DNA from: Bacteroidales bacterium UBA1392
Lineage (GTDB): Bacteria; Bacteroidota; Bacteroidia; Bacteroidales; UBA932
Reading direction: 5' to 3'
Length of the DNA: 45,080 nt
NCBI GenBank assembly: GCA_002305275.1
Contig: DBQO01000033.1
Coordinates: forward strand, 151,228-196,307
Shown here: in pieces, positions 6,535 through 15,397 of the stretch
Layout: the number at the start of each line of letters is the position of its first letter
Numbering within the stretch: position 1 is the stretch's first letter
Made by a program: the position numbers and the translations under genes
Notes under the pieces: model-generated
The model's database searches: none
What the model was told of the DNA's origin: nothing
Seen by the model: the letters and a program-made list of their open reading frames with translations, nothing else

Positions 6535-9206
6535 CAGAATTTGAGGTTGAGGTTGATATAGGGTATCGGCACTGCAAAAACAGAAAGCATATTGCCACTG
6601 ACGCTTCCACTACCGCTGCGGGTGTAAAACACCGAATAGGGATTTTTTCGGGCAGTCACATTGTAGACTCCGAAGGTCACGGAGAGATGCGAAAGCTGGC
6701 GAAGGTAGTGGCTGGGTTCAATATTTATCGCCAGATCGAGGCGGAAATAGTCCGGTATTCGATAACCGTTGCGCTCACTATAATAGAGACGGTAACCCCC
6801 GCCATAAAGGTATTTAGCCACGGGGATGGTTACGGGACGACCGGTGGAGTAGTCGAGATTGACCGATATGCTATATCTGTGGGTAAATTTGTAGTTGCCC
6901 ACCAGTTTGAGATCGTGCGGTTTGTCGTGCGGCGCATTGTACCACTCTCCATTATTGATGGTTTGCAGACCTCTGTCCTCCATTTCCCGAAGCAATGATC
7001 TGGAGTAGGTGTAAGAGACCCAACCGTTGAGTTTTCCACCCGGCTTTTTAATCATGAATTCGACTCCGTAGGCTTTACCCATAGTAGAAACCAGTTCATC
7101 TGCAAGGTTTTCATTCATCACGAGGATGGCTCCGCTCTTGTAGTCCGGATAGTCACGCATCATCTTGTAATAGCCTTCAAGAGAGAGGTCCACCCGATGG
7201 TCAAATACCGTCCAGTAGAGTCCTGCCGCAGCCTGCCAGCCCTTTTGCGGCCCGATATCGGCGTCAGCAAGCTTCCATGTATCTGTGGGTGAAATGGCTA
7301 CTGTATTGGATATTTTATGGATATATTGAGCCATACTGTTGAATCCCGCTTTTAAGGAGAGATTTGGGAGGAATGAATATTTTCCGGAGAGTCGAAACTC
7401 AGGTGTCCCGTAAAATTTACGGGAATTTAAGCTTAGAAAACCGGAAAGTCTCAATCCGAAATCAAACGAGAGTCGATCGGTCGGCTGATAGGTATCATTG
7501 AAAAAAAGTGCCGTCTCCAGAGCTCGTTCCGTCACCAAACGACGCGGTTCAATAGCTGAAGAATCTCCGTAGGGAAGTCTGTTGCCCGGCTCCACATTAT
7601 ACATAGTGCTGTTGAAGCCGTAAAAAAATGTATGTTTCGCAGCTACAAGTGACTGGAATTTAAGGTTGAGATAACCCTGCCTGATATTGCTGGAAAGAGA
7701 AAAAGAGCTCCAATCGTTGTGAGTATCCTCCACCTTGTATCCATAACTATCATATCCGGTCGAAAGGGAGAGTGAATGACCATCGCTGAAGTGATTTCTC
7801 CATTTCAGGGAGAAATTGGCATTGTGATATCTATATGTGGTATCTACAGTAAAACTAAACTTGTCTCTCGAAAAGTAACCGGAAAAATGTAGGGAATTTT
7901 TCTGATTGAATCTGTGACTGATTTGAGCGTTGAGGTCATTAAATGAGGCCGTCCCGTTGGAATATTCGCTGTTTTTTGGAAGGACTTTCAATATCCAATC
8001 GGAATAGGTAGTCCTGCCACCGAGAATAAATGTGGTTTTCTCCTTTTTTATCGGGCCTTCGAGATGGAATCTGCTGGTAAGAACTCCCAGTCCAAGTGAG
8101 CCGGATACCTTCTTGCTATTGCCTTCACGGCCCCTGATATCCAGCACCGAAGATATTCTTCCGCCGTATTCGGCGGGAATTGAACTCTTGAAGAGTTCTA
8201 CGTCACTCACAATATCAGTATTGAAAGCAGAGAATATACCGAAAAGGTGATTGGGATTGTAGATTGTACCGTCATTGAAAAGAATGAGATTCTGGTCATT
8301 TGCTCCACCGCGCACATTAAATCCGCCGGAGGCCTCACCTACCGATTTCACGCCGGGAAGCGTCATGATCACTTTTATGACATCGGCCTCGCCGAAAACC
8401 GCAGGCACCTTTTTAATATTTTCTACACGTACTCTCTCCACACCCATGCGACTGGTACGATGTTGGGCCATTCCTTCGGATGTAATGACTGCTCCTTTAA
8501 GTGCGAAAACCTTTACTTTCATCGTCACGTCCAGAGTACCTCTATCATGAAGCAGAACATTCAAATCCAGATCTTCAAGAGAATAGCCTGAAAACCGGAG
8601 CAGGTGCTCTCCAACAGGCAGCAATATCCTATAAAATCCGGACGCATCGCTTTGAGCATAGGTGCCTGTACTCTCTTCAAGAATTGAAATGCCCACTAAA
8701 GGTTCTCCGGTGGCCACATCGGTGACGTAACCGCTAAGATAGACCTTACCGGTTACTCCGCTGTTGGACTCTCCAATCTCATATACCTTGTTGGCAAACG
8801 TAAACTTATAACCCGATTGGTCGAGATAGATGGAAGTATCGCGCTGCACCGCTTCGCCGGTACTGAAATAACCCATGGGAAGTTCGGTTGCAAATCCAAC
8901 TGTTCTGAGTATATAGATGCCTTCATCAAAATAGGTAACTGCATAGCCCTTCTCTTTAAGTACCGAAAGTATCTTTTCCAGAATCTTTTCACGCGGGGCC
9001 TCAACCGTATAGTTGGCCTGGTCGAGACCATCGGAGATGAAGTAGGTCTTGGGATGGATGCTCCTCACAAAATTTACCAAGGAATCGATGCTGACGTGGC
9101 TTAGACGAACATTAGCATGCTGCGCATGCAGACTCTCCGATACAAAGAGACCAAGGAACAACAAAATGGAGAGTACCACAAATCTATTTGAGCGTACTTT
9201 CAGCAT
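6534..9206 (-). CDS. TonB-dependent outer-membrane receptor with STN and carboxypeptidase-like N-terminal domains
   Basis: The 890-aa receptor has a signal peptide (1-29), then an STN-like domain (about 35-100) and a carboxypeptidase regulatory-like beta domain (about 156-232, LSGYVTDVATGEPLVGISI). The plug spans about 255-370 (FNVRGGANDQNLILFNDGTIYNPNHL) and is followed by a 22-strand-type barrel ending in the aromatic-terminated INLNLKF. Such receptors import a ligand across the outer membrane using TonB-ExbBD energy. STN domains often couple to anti-sigma FecR proteins, but no FecR or ECF sigma gene is adjacent. It overlaps the upstream unknown gene by 23 bp and the DUF4249 gene by 1 bp. 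The paired lipoprotein is DUF4249 rather than SusD, which argues against a classical glycan utilisation locus. Confidence 0.88.
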   Translation of the reverse strand: MLKVRSNRFVVLSILLFLGLFVSESLHAQHANVRLSHVSIDSLVNFVRSIHPKTYFISDGLDQANYTVEAPREKILEKILSVLKEKGYAVTYFDEGIYILRTVGFATELPMGYFSTGEAVQRDTSIYLDQSGYKFTFANKVYEIGESNSGVTGKVYLSGYVTDVATGEPLVGISILEESTGTYAQSDASGFYRILLPVGEHLLRFSGYSLEDLDLNVLLHDRGTLDVTMKVKVFALKGAVITSEGMAQHRTSRMGVERVRVENIKKVPAVFGEADVIKVIMTLPGVKSVGEASGGFNVRGGANDQNLILFNDGTIYNPNHLFGIFSAFNTDIVSDVELFKSSIPAEYGGRISSVLDIRGREGNSKKVSGSLGLGVLTSRFHLEGPIKKEKTTFILGGRTTYSDWILKVLPKNSEYSNGTASFNDLNAQISHRFNQKNSLHFSGYFSRDKFSFTVDTTYRYHNANFSLKWRNHFSDGHSLSLSTGYDSYGYKVEDTHNDWSSFSLSSNIRQGYLNLKFQSLVAAKHTFFYGFNSTMYNVEPGNRLPYGDSSAIEPRRLVTERALETALFFNDTYQPTDRLSFDFGLRLSGFLSLNSRKFYGTPEFRLSGKYSFLPNLSLKAGFNSMAQYIHKISNTVAISPTDTWKLADADIGPQKGWQAAAGLYWTVFDHRVDLSLEGYYKMMRDYPDYKSGAILVMNENLADELVSTMGKAYGVEFMIKKPGGKLNGWVSYTYSRSLLREMEDRGLQTINNGEWYNAPHDKPHDLKLVGNYKFTHRYSISVNLDYSTGRPVTIPVAKYLYGGGYRLYYSERNGYRIPDYFRLDLAINIEPSHYLRQLSHLSVTFGVYNVTARKNPYSVFYTRSGSGSVSGNMLSVFAVPIPYINLNLKF

Positions 9207-9894
9207 AACCTAATACTTTAATACAATACTCTTCAAAATTCCTTCTGCGAGAAACACTCGACTTCCTCATAAATGCCTTTATCTCCTTTTTACGGTCAGG
9301 GAAGAGATTCAGAATATCTTTTTCACGTCTGACCTGAGTCAGAGATTCATCTTTGAGACAATACAACGTAGAGTTGTATTTGAAATAATAAAATACATTC
9401 TCTTTGAAATTGGGGTCATAATATCCAATCGACTCCCCATTGCGCAGATGAATGTCACGCATAAGCTTTTTGGTAATCTGCCGCAAAAGAGTAATGGGTC
9501 CTTCATGAATAATCTCGAAAATACCTCCATCCAGAGAGAGAAATCTCTTCTCACCCATAGTAAACGAAGTCAGGTAAGAGCTATTGAGCGCTACGGTAAT
9601 GGCACTGACAGGATGCTTTACCAGCAACTGCTGAAAATTTGCATCTATGTTGAGCAGAAGACCCTCATATTTTTTTTTATTGTAGACTACATCTCCCGCA
9701 ACAAATTGTGGAGATTCCCAGTAAAAGGTTCCATTAAACTGAAACGCGTAGTGAATGGCTTTGCGACCCCTATATATCATAAGGGCATCACCCGCTTCCT
9801 GAGCATATTCTTCGTAAATTGTAGGCTGTGCCAATGCTGCCGGTAGAGGAGAGAGCAGCACGACAAACAGAAAAAAAAACCTAAAACTCTTCAT
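9184..9894 (-). CDS. Secreted protein of unknown function preceding the TonB receptor
   Basis: I place the start at the Met at 9894 (236 aa) because it begins a clear signal peptide (MKSFRFFFLFVVLLSPLPAALA). The longer reading from 9936 adds 14 residues lying inside ctlX. I recognise no domain. The mature part has the sequence GDVVYNKKKYEGLLLNIDAN, an SFTMGEKRFLSLDGG strand, and a C-terminal signature LFPDRKKEIKAFMRK followed by FEEYCIKVLGY. From memory, similar secreted proteins of about 240 aa with a lysine-rich LYPDKKKEL segment occur upstream of other Bacteroidetes TonB receptors, so it may be a conserved partner. It overlaps ctlX by 14 bp and the receptor gene by 23 bp. Confidence 0.7.
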   Translation of the reverse strand: MKSFRFFFLFVVLLSPLPAALAQPTIYEEYAQEAGDALMIYRGRKAIHYAFQFNGTFYWESPQFVAGDVVYNKKKYEGLLLNIDANFQQLLVKHPVSAITVALNSSYLTSFTMGEKRFLSLDGGIFEIIHEGPITLLRQITKKLMRDIHLRNGESIGYYDPNFKENVFYYFKYNSTLYCLKDESLTQVRREKDILNLFPDRKKEIKAFMRKSSVSRRRNFEEYCIKVLGYAESTLK

Positions 9895-10807
9895 AAAAAA
9901 TCTCAGCAAGCATACAGCGGGCAGAACCTCCACCATTGGCCTCTATTATCCTTAAATCGGGGGAAGCTATGTCACAATGGGACTCTATCATACGCAATTG
10001 TTCCTGCCGAAGCGACTTTTTGGCAGAGGCAGACATCACTAACAATGGTTTCCTTTCTCCGGAGGGTTGCAACTCCAGCATATTACCGGCAAAGCTGCCC
10101 ATCTGTTCCAGTGAAATATCTACGATATCCCTCTTGCCCAGCAAGCGTAGAAATTCTTCCCTTACCCGAAGATCTCTGATGCTCTCCAGACAGACAACAG
10201 CCAGATCAGTTCCAACACACATCATTACATTGGTATGATAAATGGCTTTCCCGGATGCATCCATAGCATCAAACAGAAAATAATCCCAATCAAACAGTTT
10301 GCAAAACTCCTTGAGTACATCCTCATCGGTACGGGGAGAACGGCAGGCATATACTATGCCCGCCTCGCGATCGATGACCATACTGCCGGTCCCCTCTAGA
10401 TACTTCCCTTTGGACTCGTAGGGCGTCAGGTCATAGATATTGCGTATGTCGAAAGTGCCGATAAGGTGATCCATCACACTCTGCTTGCGCTCCAAACGGC
10501 GATTGGGTGCAAACATTGGATATAGCACTAAAGTGCCATCCGAATGGGTGGAAAACCAGTTATTTGGGAAAATGGAGTCGGGCGTATGAGGTTCCGGAGT
10601 ATCCTCTATCACATCTACCGTTATTCCGTGCGAACGAAGCAAGGCAACAAAGGAGTCAAACTCCCCCAATGCTGCCTCTTGAGCTCCCGATTCGAAGCCG
10701 GAACGCTGGAATGCATTGTTAGATGCTGTCTGGACATTGAATCCAAAGGAACAGGGACGTACCATTAGTACGCGGCTTGCCGTTTGTCTGAAAGAAATCC
10801 CTGACAT
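9881..10807 (-). CDS. ctlX: Citrulline hydrolase (CtlX-like, guanidino-group-modifying fold)
   Basis: The 308-aa protein belongs to the arginine deiminase/amidinotransferase superfamily. Visible catalytic elements are PDSIFPNNWF (Asp77), KAIYHTN (His191) and NGGGSARCM with the nucleophile Cys298. The family is known in Francisella as citrulline ureidase CtlX, which converts citrulline to ornithine, CO2 and ammonia. Its position 8 bp after rocD supports this: the two enzymes would take citrulline to ornithine and then to glutamate semialdehyde. Dimethylargininase or another hydrolase of the fold remains possible. The 3' end overlaps the next gene by 14 bp, so expression is likely coupled to the TonB receptor genes. 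Confidence 0.75.
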   Translation of the reverse strand: MSGISFRQTASRVLMVRPCSFGFNVQTASNNAFQRSGFESGAQEAALGEFDSFVALLRSHGITVDVIEDTPEPHTPDSIFPNNWFSTHSDGTLVLYPMFAPNRRLERKQSVMDHLIGTFDIRNIYDLTPYESKGKYLEGTGSMVIDREAGIVYACRSPRTDEDVLKEFCKLFDWDYFLFDAMDASGKAIYHTNVMMCVGTDLAVVCLESIRDLRVREEFLRLLGKRDIVDISLEQMGSFAGNMLELQPSGERKPLLVMSASAKKSLRQEQLRMIESHCDIASPDLRIIEANGGGSARCMLAEIFYEEF

Positions 10808-10815
10808 AAAACTAA

Positions 10816-12045
10816 TTATTCAAGTTCCCTGAATGCTTTCTTGATAATCTCGATCGCCTCGCGAAGCTCCTCTTCGGTGATCACAAGGGGAGGAGCAAAA
10901 CGGATGATATGTCTATGTGTCTGCTTTGCTATGAGACCGTATTCTGCCATTTTAAGACAGATGTCCCAAGCCTCTTTACCATTGATGGGAGTAGTAACTA
11001 TGGCATTGAGAAGACCTTTTCCGCGCACCTGTTTGATAAAAGGAGACTTAAATTTGGAAAGTTCTTCTCTGAAAATCCTGCCGAGATACTCGGCCCTTTC
11101 AGAAAGTTTTTCATCCCTTACAACTTCAAGAGCTGCAATACCCACCTTTGCTGCAAGAGGAAATCCTCCATAAGTGGAGCCGTGTTGCCCCGGCTTTATT
11201 GTAAGCATTATATCATCATCGGCAAACACAGCCGAAACAGGCAGTACACCACCGGAAAGGGACTTTCCAAGGATAAGAATGTCGGGGTGAACATTATCGT
11301 GTTCACAGCAGATCATTTTGCCTGTGCGGGCAATACCGGTCTGTATTTCATCTGCAACGAAAAGCACGTTGTGGCGCTTACAAGCATCATAACATCTCTT
11401 GAGATAACCTTCGTCCGGCACTACAACTCCTGCTTCTCCCTGGATGGGTTCTACAAGAAAAGCGGCCACGTGTGCCCCATCTTTCTCGAGAACTGCCTCA
11501 AGAGCCGGTACATCGTTATATGGTATCTTTATGAAGCCGGAAGTCAAAGGTCCATATTGAGCATAGGATTCAGGGTCGGTGGACATCGAAATAACAGTTA
11601 TCGTACGACCATGAAAGTTACCGTTACAAACCACGATAATCGCTTTGTCTTCAGGAATGCCCTTTTTCACATATCCCCATCTGCGAGCAAGTTTAAGGGC
11701 GGTTTCCACCGCTTCTGCTCCGGTGTTCATAGGAAGTAGCTTGTCATATCCGAAAAAGCCGGTGGCAAACTCTTCGAAAGGACCGAGACAATCGTTATAG
11801 AAGGCCCTCGAAGTGAGACAAATATCCTGTGCCTGATCACAAAGCGCCTTTACGATTTTAGGGTGACAGTGGCCCTGATTGACTGCCGAATAGGCCGACA
11901 GAAAATCAAAATATTTTTTCCCGTCAACATCCCACACAAATGCGCCCTTCCCTTTTGAAAGAACCACCGGCATCGGGTGATAATTGTGCGAACCGAATTT
12001 TGCTTCTTGATCTATGAATTTTTGAGCATTTTTTGTGATAACCAT
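10816..12045 (-). CDS. rocD: Ornithine--oxo-acid aminotransferase
   Basis: The 409-aa class III PLP aminotransferase transfers the delta-amino group of ornithine to 2-oxoglutarate, yielding glutamate-5-semialdehyde and glutamate. Visible signatures: YSAVNQGHCHPKI near the N-terminus, MNTGAEAVETALKLARRWGY for cofactor phosphate binding, LFVADEIQTGIARTGK, and LGKSLSGGVLPVSA with the Schiff-base Lys261. Length and motifs fit RocD rather than acetylornithine aminotransferase, and the neighbouring citrulline hydrolase supports a catabolic role. It is the first gene of the probable six-gene operon running to 3691. Confidence 0.92.
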   Translation of the reverse strand: MVITKNAQKFIDQEAKFGSHNYHPMPVVLSKGKGAFVWDVDGKKYFDFLSAYSAVNQGHCHPKIVKALCDQAQDICLTSRAFYNDCLGPFEEFATGFFGYDKLLPMNTGAEAVETALKLARRWGYVKKGIPEDKAIIVVCNGNFHGRTITVISMSTDPESYAQYGPLTSGFIKIPYNDVPALEAVLEKDGAHVAAFLVEPIQGEAGVVVPDEGYLKRCYDACKRHNVLFVADEIQTGIARTGKMICCEHDNVHPDILILGKSLSGGVLPVSAVFADDDIMLTIKPGQHGSTYGGFPLAAKVGIAALEVVRDEKLSERAEYLGRIFREELSKFKSPFIKQVRGKGLLNAIVTTPINGKEAWDICLKMAEYGLIAKQTHRHIIRFAPPLVITEEELREAIEIIKKAFRELE

Positions 12046-12091
12046 AATTCTTGAACTGTTTTGTTAACTATTTTACTTGATTTGCAATCAG

Positions 12092-12099
12092 CAAAGTTA
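12092..12099 (-). promoter_or_regulatory. Candidate -7 box for the rocD operon
   Basis: TAACTTTG on the minus strand fits TAnnTTTG and lies 47 bp upstream of rocD, in the 134-bp gap after the U32 gene. No good TTTG is seen 19-21 bp upstream, so it is a weak or activator-dependent promoter if real. Confidence 0.4.
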
Positions 12100-12179
12100 C
12101 AAAAAATATCAAACTTACCAGTATATATACGAAGCCGGGCACTAAATACTTCCATCGTAAGTAAAAAGTTGCATTGATT

Positions 12180-13436
12180 TTATTGAAAAAGGTAGATTTT
12201 GTCGCCTCTGCGGAGTTTTTCCTCAACGGGAATAGAGCACAGATCACCTTTAACTGCACTACCGACATTTCTCATATCAACCCTTATCTCTGGGACTTCA
12301 TACTCGATGACACCGGTGGTAGGCCCGGTAATCAGCAACGAATCCCCGACCGAAAAAGAGCCGGATGCCACCATCACCTCTGCCACTCCTATATTTGAAA
12401 AATAGTTGGTAACCTTGCCTATATAGCTCTTGGTGCGGGTTGCCTTATTTCCATACACATCGCTCCACTCACCCAATCGCGCTCCTTGATAGTATCCATC
12501 CCAGAAACCTCTGTTGAATACGGTGGTAAGCCGATTCTTGAGAGATGCGGCCAATTCCGGAGTATATTTGCCGTCAATGACTGCATCCGCAGCATCCCGG
12601 TAAGCCCGGGTAATGGTCTTAACATATTCCGAGGAACGGGCTCTTCCCTCGATCTTGAACACAGTCACTCCCGATGCAATCATTTTGTCTATAAACTCAA
12701 TGGTACAGAGATCCTTTGGCGACATTATGTATTTATTGTCAATCTCCAATTCAGATCCCGTCTCAAGATCCGTAACTCGGTAACCGCGACGGCATATCTG
12801 ATAACATGACCCGCGATTGGCGGAAGCGGCATACTCATGGAGAGAAAGATAGCATTTGCCGGAAACGGCCATACAGAGAGCACCATGGCAAAACATCTCA
12901 ATTCGTACCTTGCGACCCGAAGGACCCTTGATGTTTTCACGGTCGATCGCCTCCTTGATCTTGGCTACCTGCTCCAAATTCAACTCTCTCGCCAGCACTA
13001 TCACATCCGCAAACTCTGCGTGGAAACGGAGAGACTCCACATTGGAAACATTTAGCTGCGTAGAGATATGCACCTCCATTCCGAGAGAACGGGCATAAGC
13101 GATAGCGGCCATATCCGATGCAATTACTGCTGTGACACCCGCCTTTTTCGCCATCTCCAAAGTCTCCCTCATCGGCTCCAGGTCCTCATCATAAAGTACT
13201 ATATTGAGAGTCAGATAAGACTTGACATCATGTTCATCGCAGATATTGCAAACCTTTTCAAGCTCCTCCGAAGCAAAATTATTAGCTGAATGAGAGCGCA
13301 TATTGAGATCTCCGATACCGAAATAGACCGAGTCAGCCCCACCCTGTATGGCTGCCATAAGTGACTCAAAATTGCCCGCGGGGGCCATTATCTCAATATT
13401 CCCTCTATTTTTCACGATAAATGAGTTGTTCCGCAA
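12180..13436 (-). CDS. U32 family peptidase-like protein (TrhP/YegQ type)
   Basis: The 418-aa protein shows the U32 layout: IEIMAPAGNFESLMAAIQGGADSVYFG at the N-terminus and the family signature around IEMFCHGALCMAVSGKC, with the Cys cluster continuing to ANRGSCYQICRRGY. Members were first annotated as collagenases; the better-characterised bacterial ones (TrhP, RlhA, UbiU/V) act in tRNA or rRNA hydroxylation or ubiquinone synthesis through Cys-bound Fe-S centres. By length and motif this copy resembles the TrhP group, which hydroxylates U34 of some tRNAs using prephenate, but I cannot separate subfamilies by eye. The chosen start overlaps the upstream gene by 32 bp; the alternative Met at 13388 would lose a conserved strand. 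Confidence 0.8.
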   Translation of the reverse strand: MRNNSFIVKNRGNIEIMAPAGNFESLMAAIQGGADSVYFGIGDLNMRSHSANNFASEELEKVCNICDEHDVKSYLTLNIVLYDEDLEPMRETLEMAKKAGVTAVIASDMAAIAYARSLGMEVHISTQLNVSNVESLRFHAEFADVIVLARELNLEQVAKIKEAIDRENIKGPSGRKVRIEMFCHGALCMAVSGKCYLSLHEYAASANRGSCYQICRRGYRVTDLETGSELEIDNKYIMSPKDLCTIEFIDKMIASGVTVFKIEGRARSSEYVKTITRAYRDAADAVIDGKYTPELAASLKNRLTTVFNRGFWDGYYQGARLGEWSDVYGNKATRTKSYIGKVTNYFSNIGVAEVMVASGSFSVGDSLLITGPTTGVIEYEVPEIRVDMRNVGSAVKGDLCSIPVEEKLRRGDKIYLFQ

Positions 13437-14382
13437 ACTGATGGAGCTGCCTGGTCTGAGCCTCAGTCAAGCCTATACCGGAAATGGCTTCGAATGCCCT
13501 ATTATGATACTCGAGGATTGCATCCCTGGCATCATCCCTTATCCCAAGATCGATATAGAGCTGTTGCATTGCAGCAATCTTTTCATCACTCATATCCTCA
13601 CCCATCTCTAAAATAGAAGTAAGGCGCTCCTTGTCGGCCCCTTCCGCCCTGCGTATGCACTCAACCTGAAGCCATGTTTTTTTGTTGTTGATAATATCGC
13701 CACCGATTTTTTTGCCGAAAATCTGTTGATCTCCAAAAGTGTCCAGATAGTCATCTGCTATCTGGAAGGCGAGGCCTAGCTGATAGCCAAACTGATGTAT
13801 GGCTTTGCGAACCTCTCCGGAAACTCCTGCAATAAGGGCTCCCATTTCAGCTGAACAAGCTATAAGAACTCCCGTCTTAAAACCTATCATAGAGATATAG
13901 TCAGCCATTGTAATAAAGGATTTTTCCTCAAAATCCATATCAAGCTGCTGACCCTCACACACCTTCACCGCAGTCTCCGTAAAGAGCCGCATCGCCTCCG
14001 GCATCACCTCACTGTTGCAGAACGATATATATTTGCAAGCCAATATCAACATTACATCACCTGAAAGGATTGCATTGTTGATGCCCCATTTTTTAACAAC
14101 CGTAGGCTGATTGCGTCTTGTATCGGATTTGTCCATTATGTCATCATGGATAAGCGTAAACTCGTGAAATATCTCAAGCGCAATAGCAGGGTAAATTATG
14201 TTATTGCCCACATTATTGCTAAAAAGGTTGAATACGGTCAGGCAAAAGCGTGGCCTAATCCGTTTACCTCCGACAGAGATCATATACTCGATAGGTCGGT
14301 AGAGCGACTCCGGTTCTCCTTTTATTTCCAAATTAAATAGACTCCTGGAAATAATATTTTCTATATCCTCGTGAGATAGCAT
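13405..14382 (-). CDS. Polyprenyl (trans-isoprenyl) diphosphate synthase
   Basis: The 325-aa all-helical prenyltransferase condenses isopentenyl diphosphate onto an allylic diphosphate. The first Asp-rich motif is LIHDDIMDKSDTRRNQPT (DDxxD form) and the second is FQIADDYLDTFGD; GGKRIRPR near the N-terminus binds substrate. A Phe lies five residues before the first motif, a feature linked to short chains (C15-C20), whereas the DDxxD form is seen in longer-chain enzymes. Chain length is therefore open. It forms an operon with the U32 gene (32-bp overlap) and is divergent from rsgA. Confidence 0.88.
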   Translation of the reverse strand: MLSHEDIENIISRSLFNLEIKGEPESLYRPIEYMISVGGKRIRPRFCLTVFNLFSNNVGNNIIYPAIALEIFHEFTLIHDDIMDKSDTRRNQPTVVKKWGINNAILSGDVMLILACKYISFCNSEVMPEAMRLFTETAVKVCEGQQLDMDFEEKSFITMADYISMIGFKTGVLIACSAEMGALIAGVSGEVRKAIHQFGYQLGLAFQIADDYLDTFGDQQIFGKKIGGDIINNKKTWLQVECIRRAEGADKERLTSILEMGEDMSDEKIAAMQQLYIDLGIRDDARDAILEYHNRAFEAISGIGLTEAQTRQLHQFAEQLIYREK

Positions 14383-14402
14383 AAATGCTCGTTTTTAGAA
14401 TA

Positions 14403-14438
14403 CAAATATAAGGGATTTTGGACAAATTACTATATTTG
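14403..14438. promoter_or_regulatory. Divergent -7 boxes between the prenyl synthase gene and rsgA
   Basis: The 61-bp gap holds TATATTTG on the plus strand (14431-14438) facing rsgA and TATATTTG on the minus strand (14403-14410) facing the prenyl synthase gene. Neither has a clear TTTG at 19-21 bp. The rsgA box ends only 5 nt before its ATG, implying an almost leaderless mRNA. Confidence 0.5.
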
Positions 14439-14443
14439 CGCAA

Positions 14444-15397
14444 ATGGAAAATAGATCTGTCGCAACAGTAGTAAAACATACGGGCAGTCACTATCTGCTC
14501 TCACGCCTGCCTGAATGGGACCCTTTTCCCGCGGTTATCCGCGGAAAAATCCGCCTCATGGGCTCCACGGCTACTAATCCTATCGCTGTAGGCGACAAGG
14601 TTAAATACTCCCCCGGCGACAGTGAAGGCAATATGCTTGCAACCATAGAAGAAGTGCTTCCACGCACTAATTATATGATCCGTCGCTCGGTCAATCTCTC
14701 CCGCCAGGCACATATCATCGCAGCCAACCTCAACCGCGTATTCCTGATAGTTACAATAGAATATCCGGAGGTAAAACCTGCCTTTGTGGATAGATTTCTG
14801 CTAACTTGCGAAGCCTATCGGATAAAAGTCATACTAGTCATAAACAAAACCGACATTTATGACGAATATGCTCTGGAACGCATGGAAGAGTTCAAGCAGA
14901 TCTACTCCGGCGCCGGATATGAGATAATGGAGGTCTCAGCTCTGACAGGCGAAGGGATAGAACCTATAAGGGAACTCTGTAAAGGAGAAAGCGGGGATTA
15001 CGTCTCTCTCTTCTCGGGAGTCTCGGGAGTAGGAAAATCCTCACTCATCCGCGCCATTGATCCTGCCCTGGACCCTAAGATCAGGGAAATCTCACAAGCA
15101 CACCTACAGGGCAGGCACACCACCACTTTCTACGAGATGTACCCTCTGAGTAGCGGTGGTTTCATCATAGATACTCCGGGGATTCGCGGCTTCGGATTGG
15201 TGGACATAGAACCACATGAGTTGAGTACTTACTTTCCGGAAATGCTTAGAGTGATGGACAACTGTAAATTCATGCCCTGTACTCATACCCACGAGCCGGA
15301 CTGTGCCGTTAAAGCGGCACTTGAAGAGGGAAGTATTTCATACGAGAGATACAATTCCTATCTCGGGATGCTTGAAGAAGAGACCAAATATCGATGA
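14444..15397 (+). CDS. rsgA: Ribosome small subunit-dependent GTPase A
   Basis: RsgA (YjeQ) is a circularly permuted GTPase acting late in 30S maturation. The 317-aa protein starts with an OB fold (KIRLMGSTATNPIAVGDKV). The G motifs come in permuted order: NKTD (134-137), then the P loop GVSGVGKSS (192-200), then DTPG. The C-terminal zinc finger reads CKFMPCTHTHEPDC. The Met at 14444 fits the family N-terminus. The stop overlaps the next start as ATGA. Confidence 0.95.
   Translation: MENRSVATVVKHTGSHYLLSRLPEWDPFPAVIRGKIRLMGSTATNPIAVGDKVKYSPGDSEGNMLATIEEVLPRTNYMIRRSVNLSRQAHIIAANLNRVFLIVTIEYPEVKPAFVDRFLLTCEAYRIKVILVINKTDIYDEYALERMEEFKQIYSGAGYEIMEVSALTGEGIEPIRELCKGESGDYVSLFSGVSGVGKSSLIRAIDPALDPKIREISQAHLQGRHTTTFYEMYPLSSGGFIIDTPGIRGFGLVDIEPHELSTYFPEMLRVMDNCKFMPCTHTHEPDCAVKAALEEGSISYERYNSYLGMLEEETKYR

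Noticed and set aside
10909..11739. Plus-strand open frame of 276 codons opposite rocD
   Set aside because: It is fully antisense to a clear RocD with all catalytic motifs, has no recognisable domain and no promoter; it is a shadow frame.
12068..12268. Possible 66-codon small membrane protein between rocD and the U32 gene
   Set aside because: Half of it lies out of frame inside the U32 gene and it spans the rocD promoter; no start context or family supports it.
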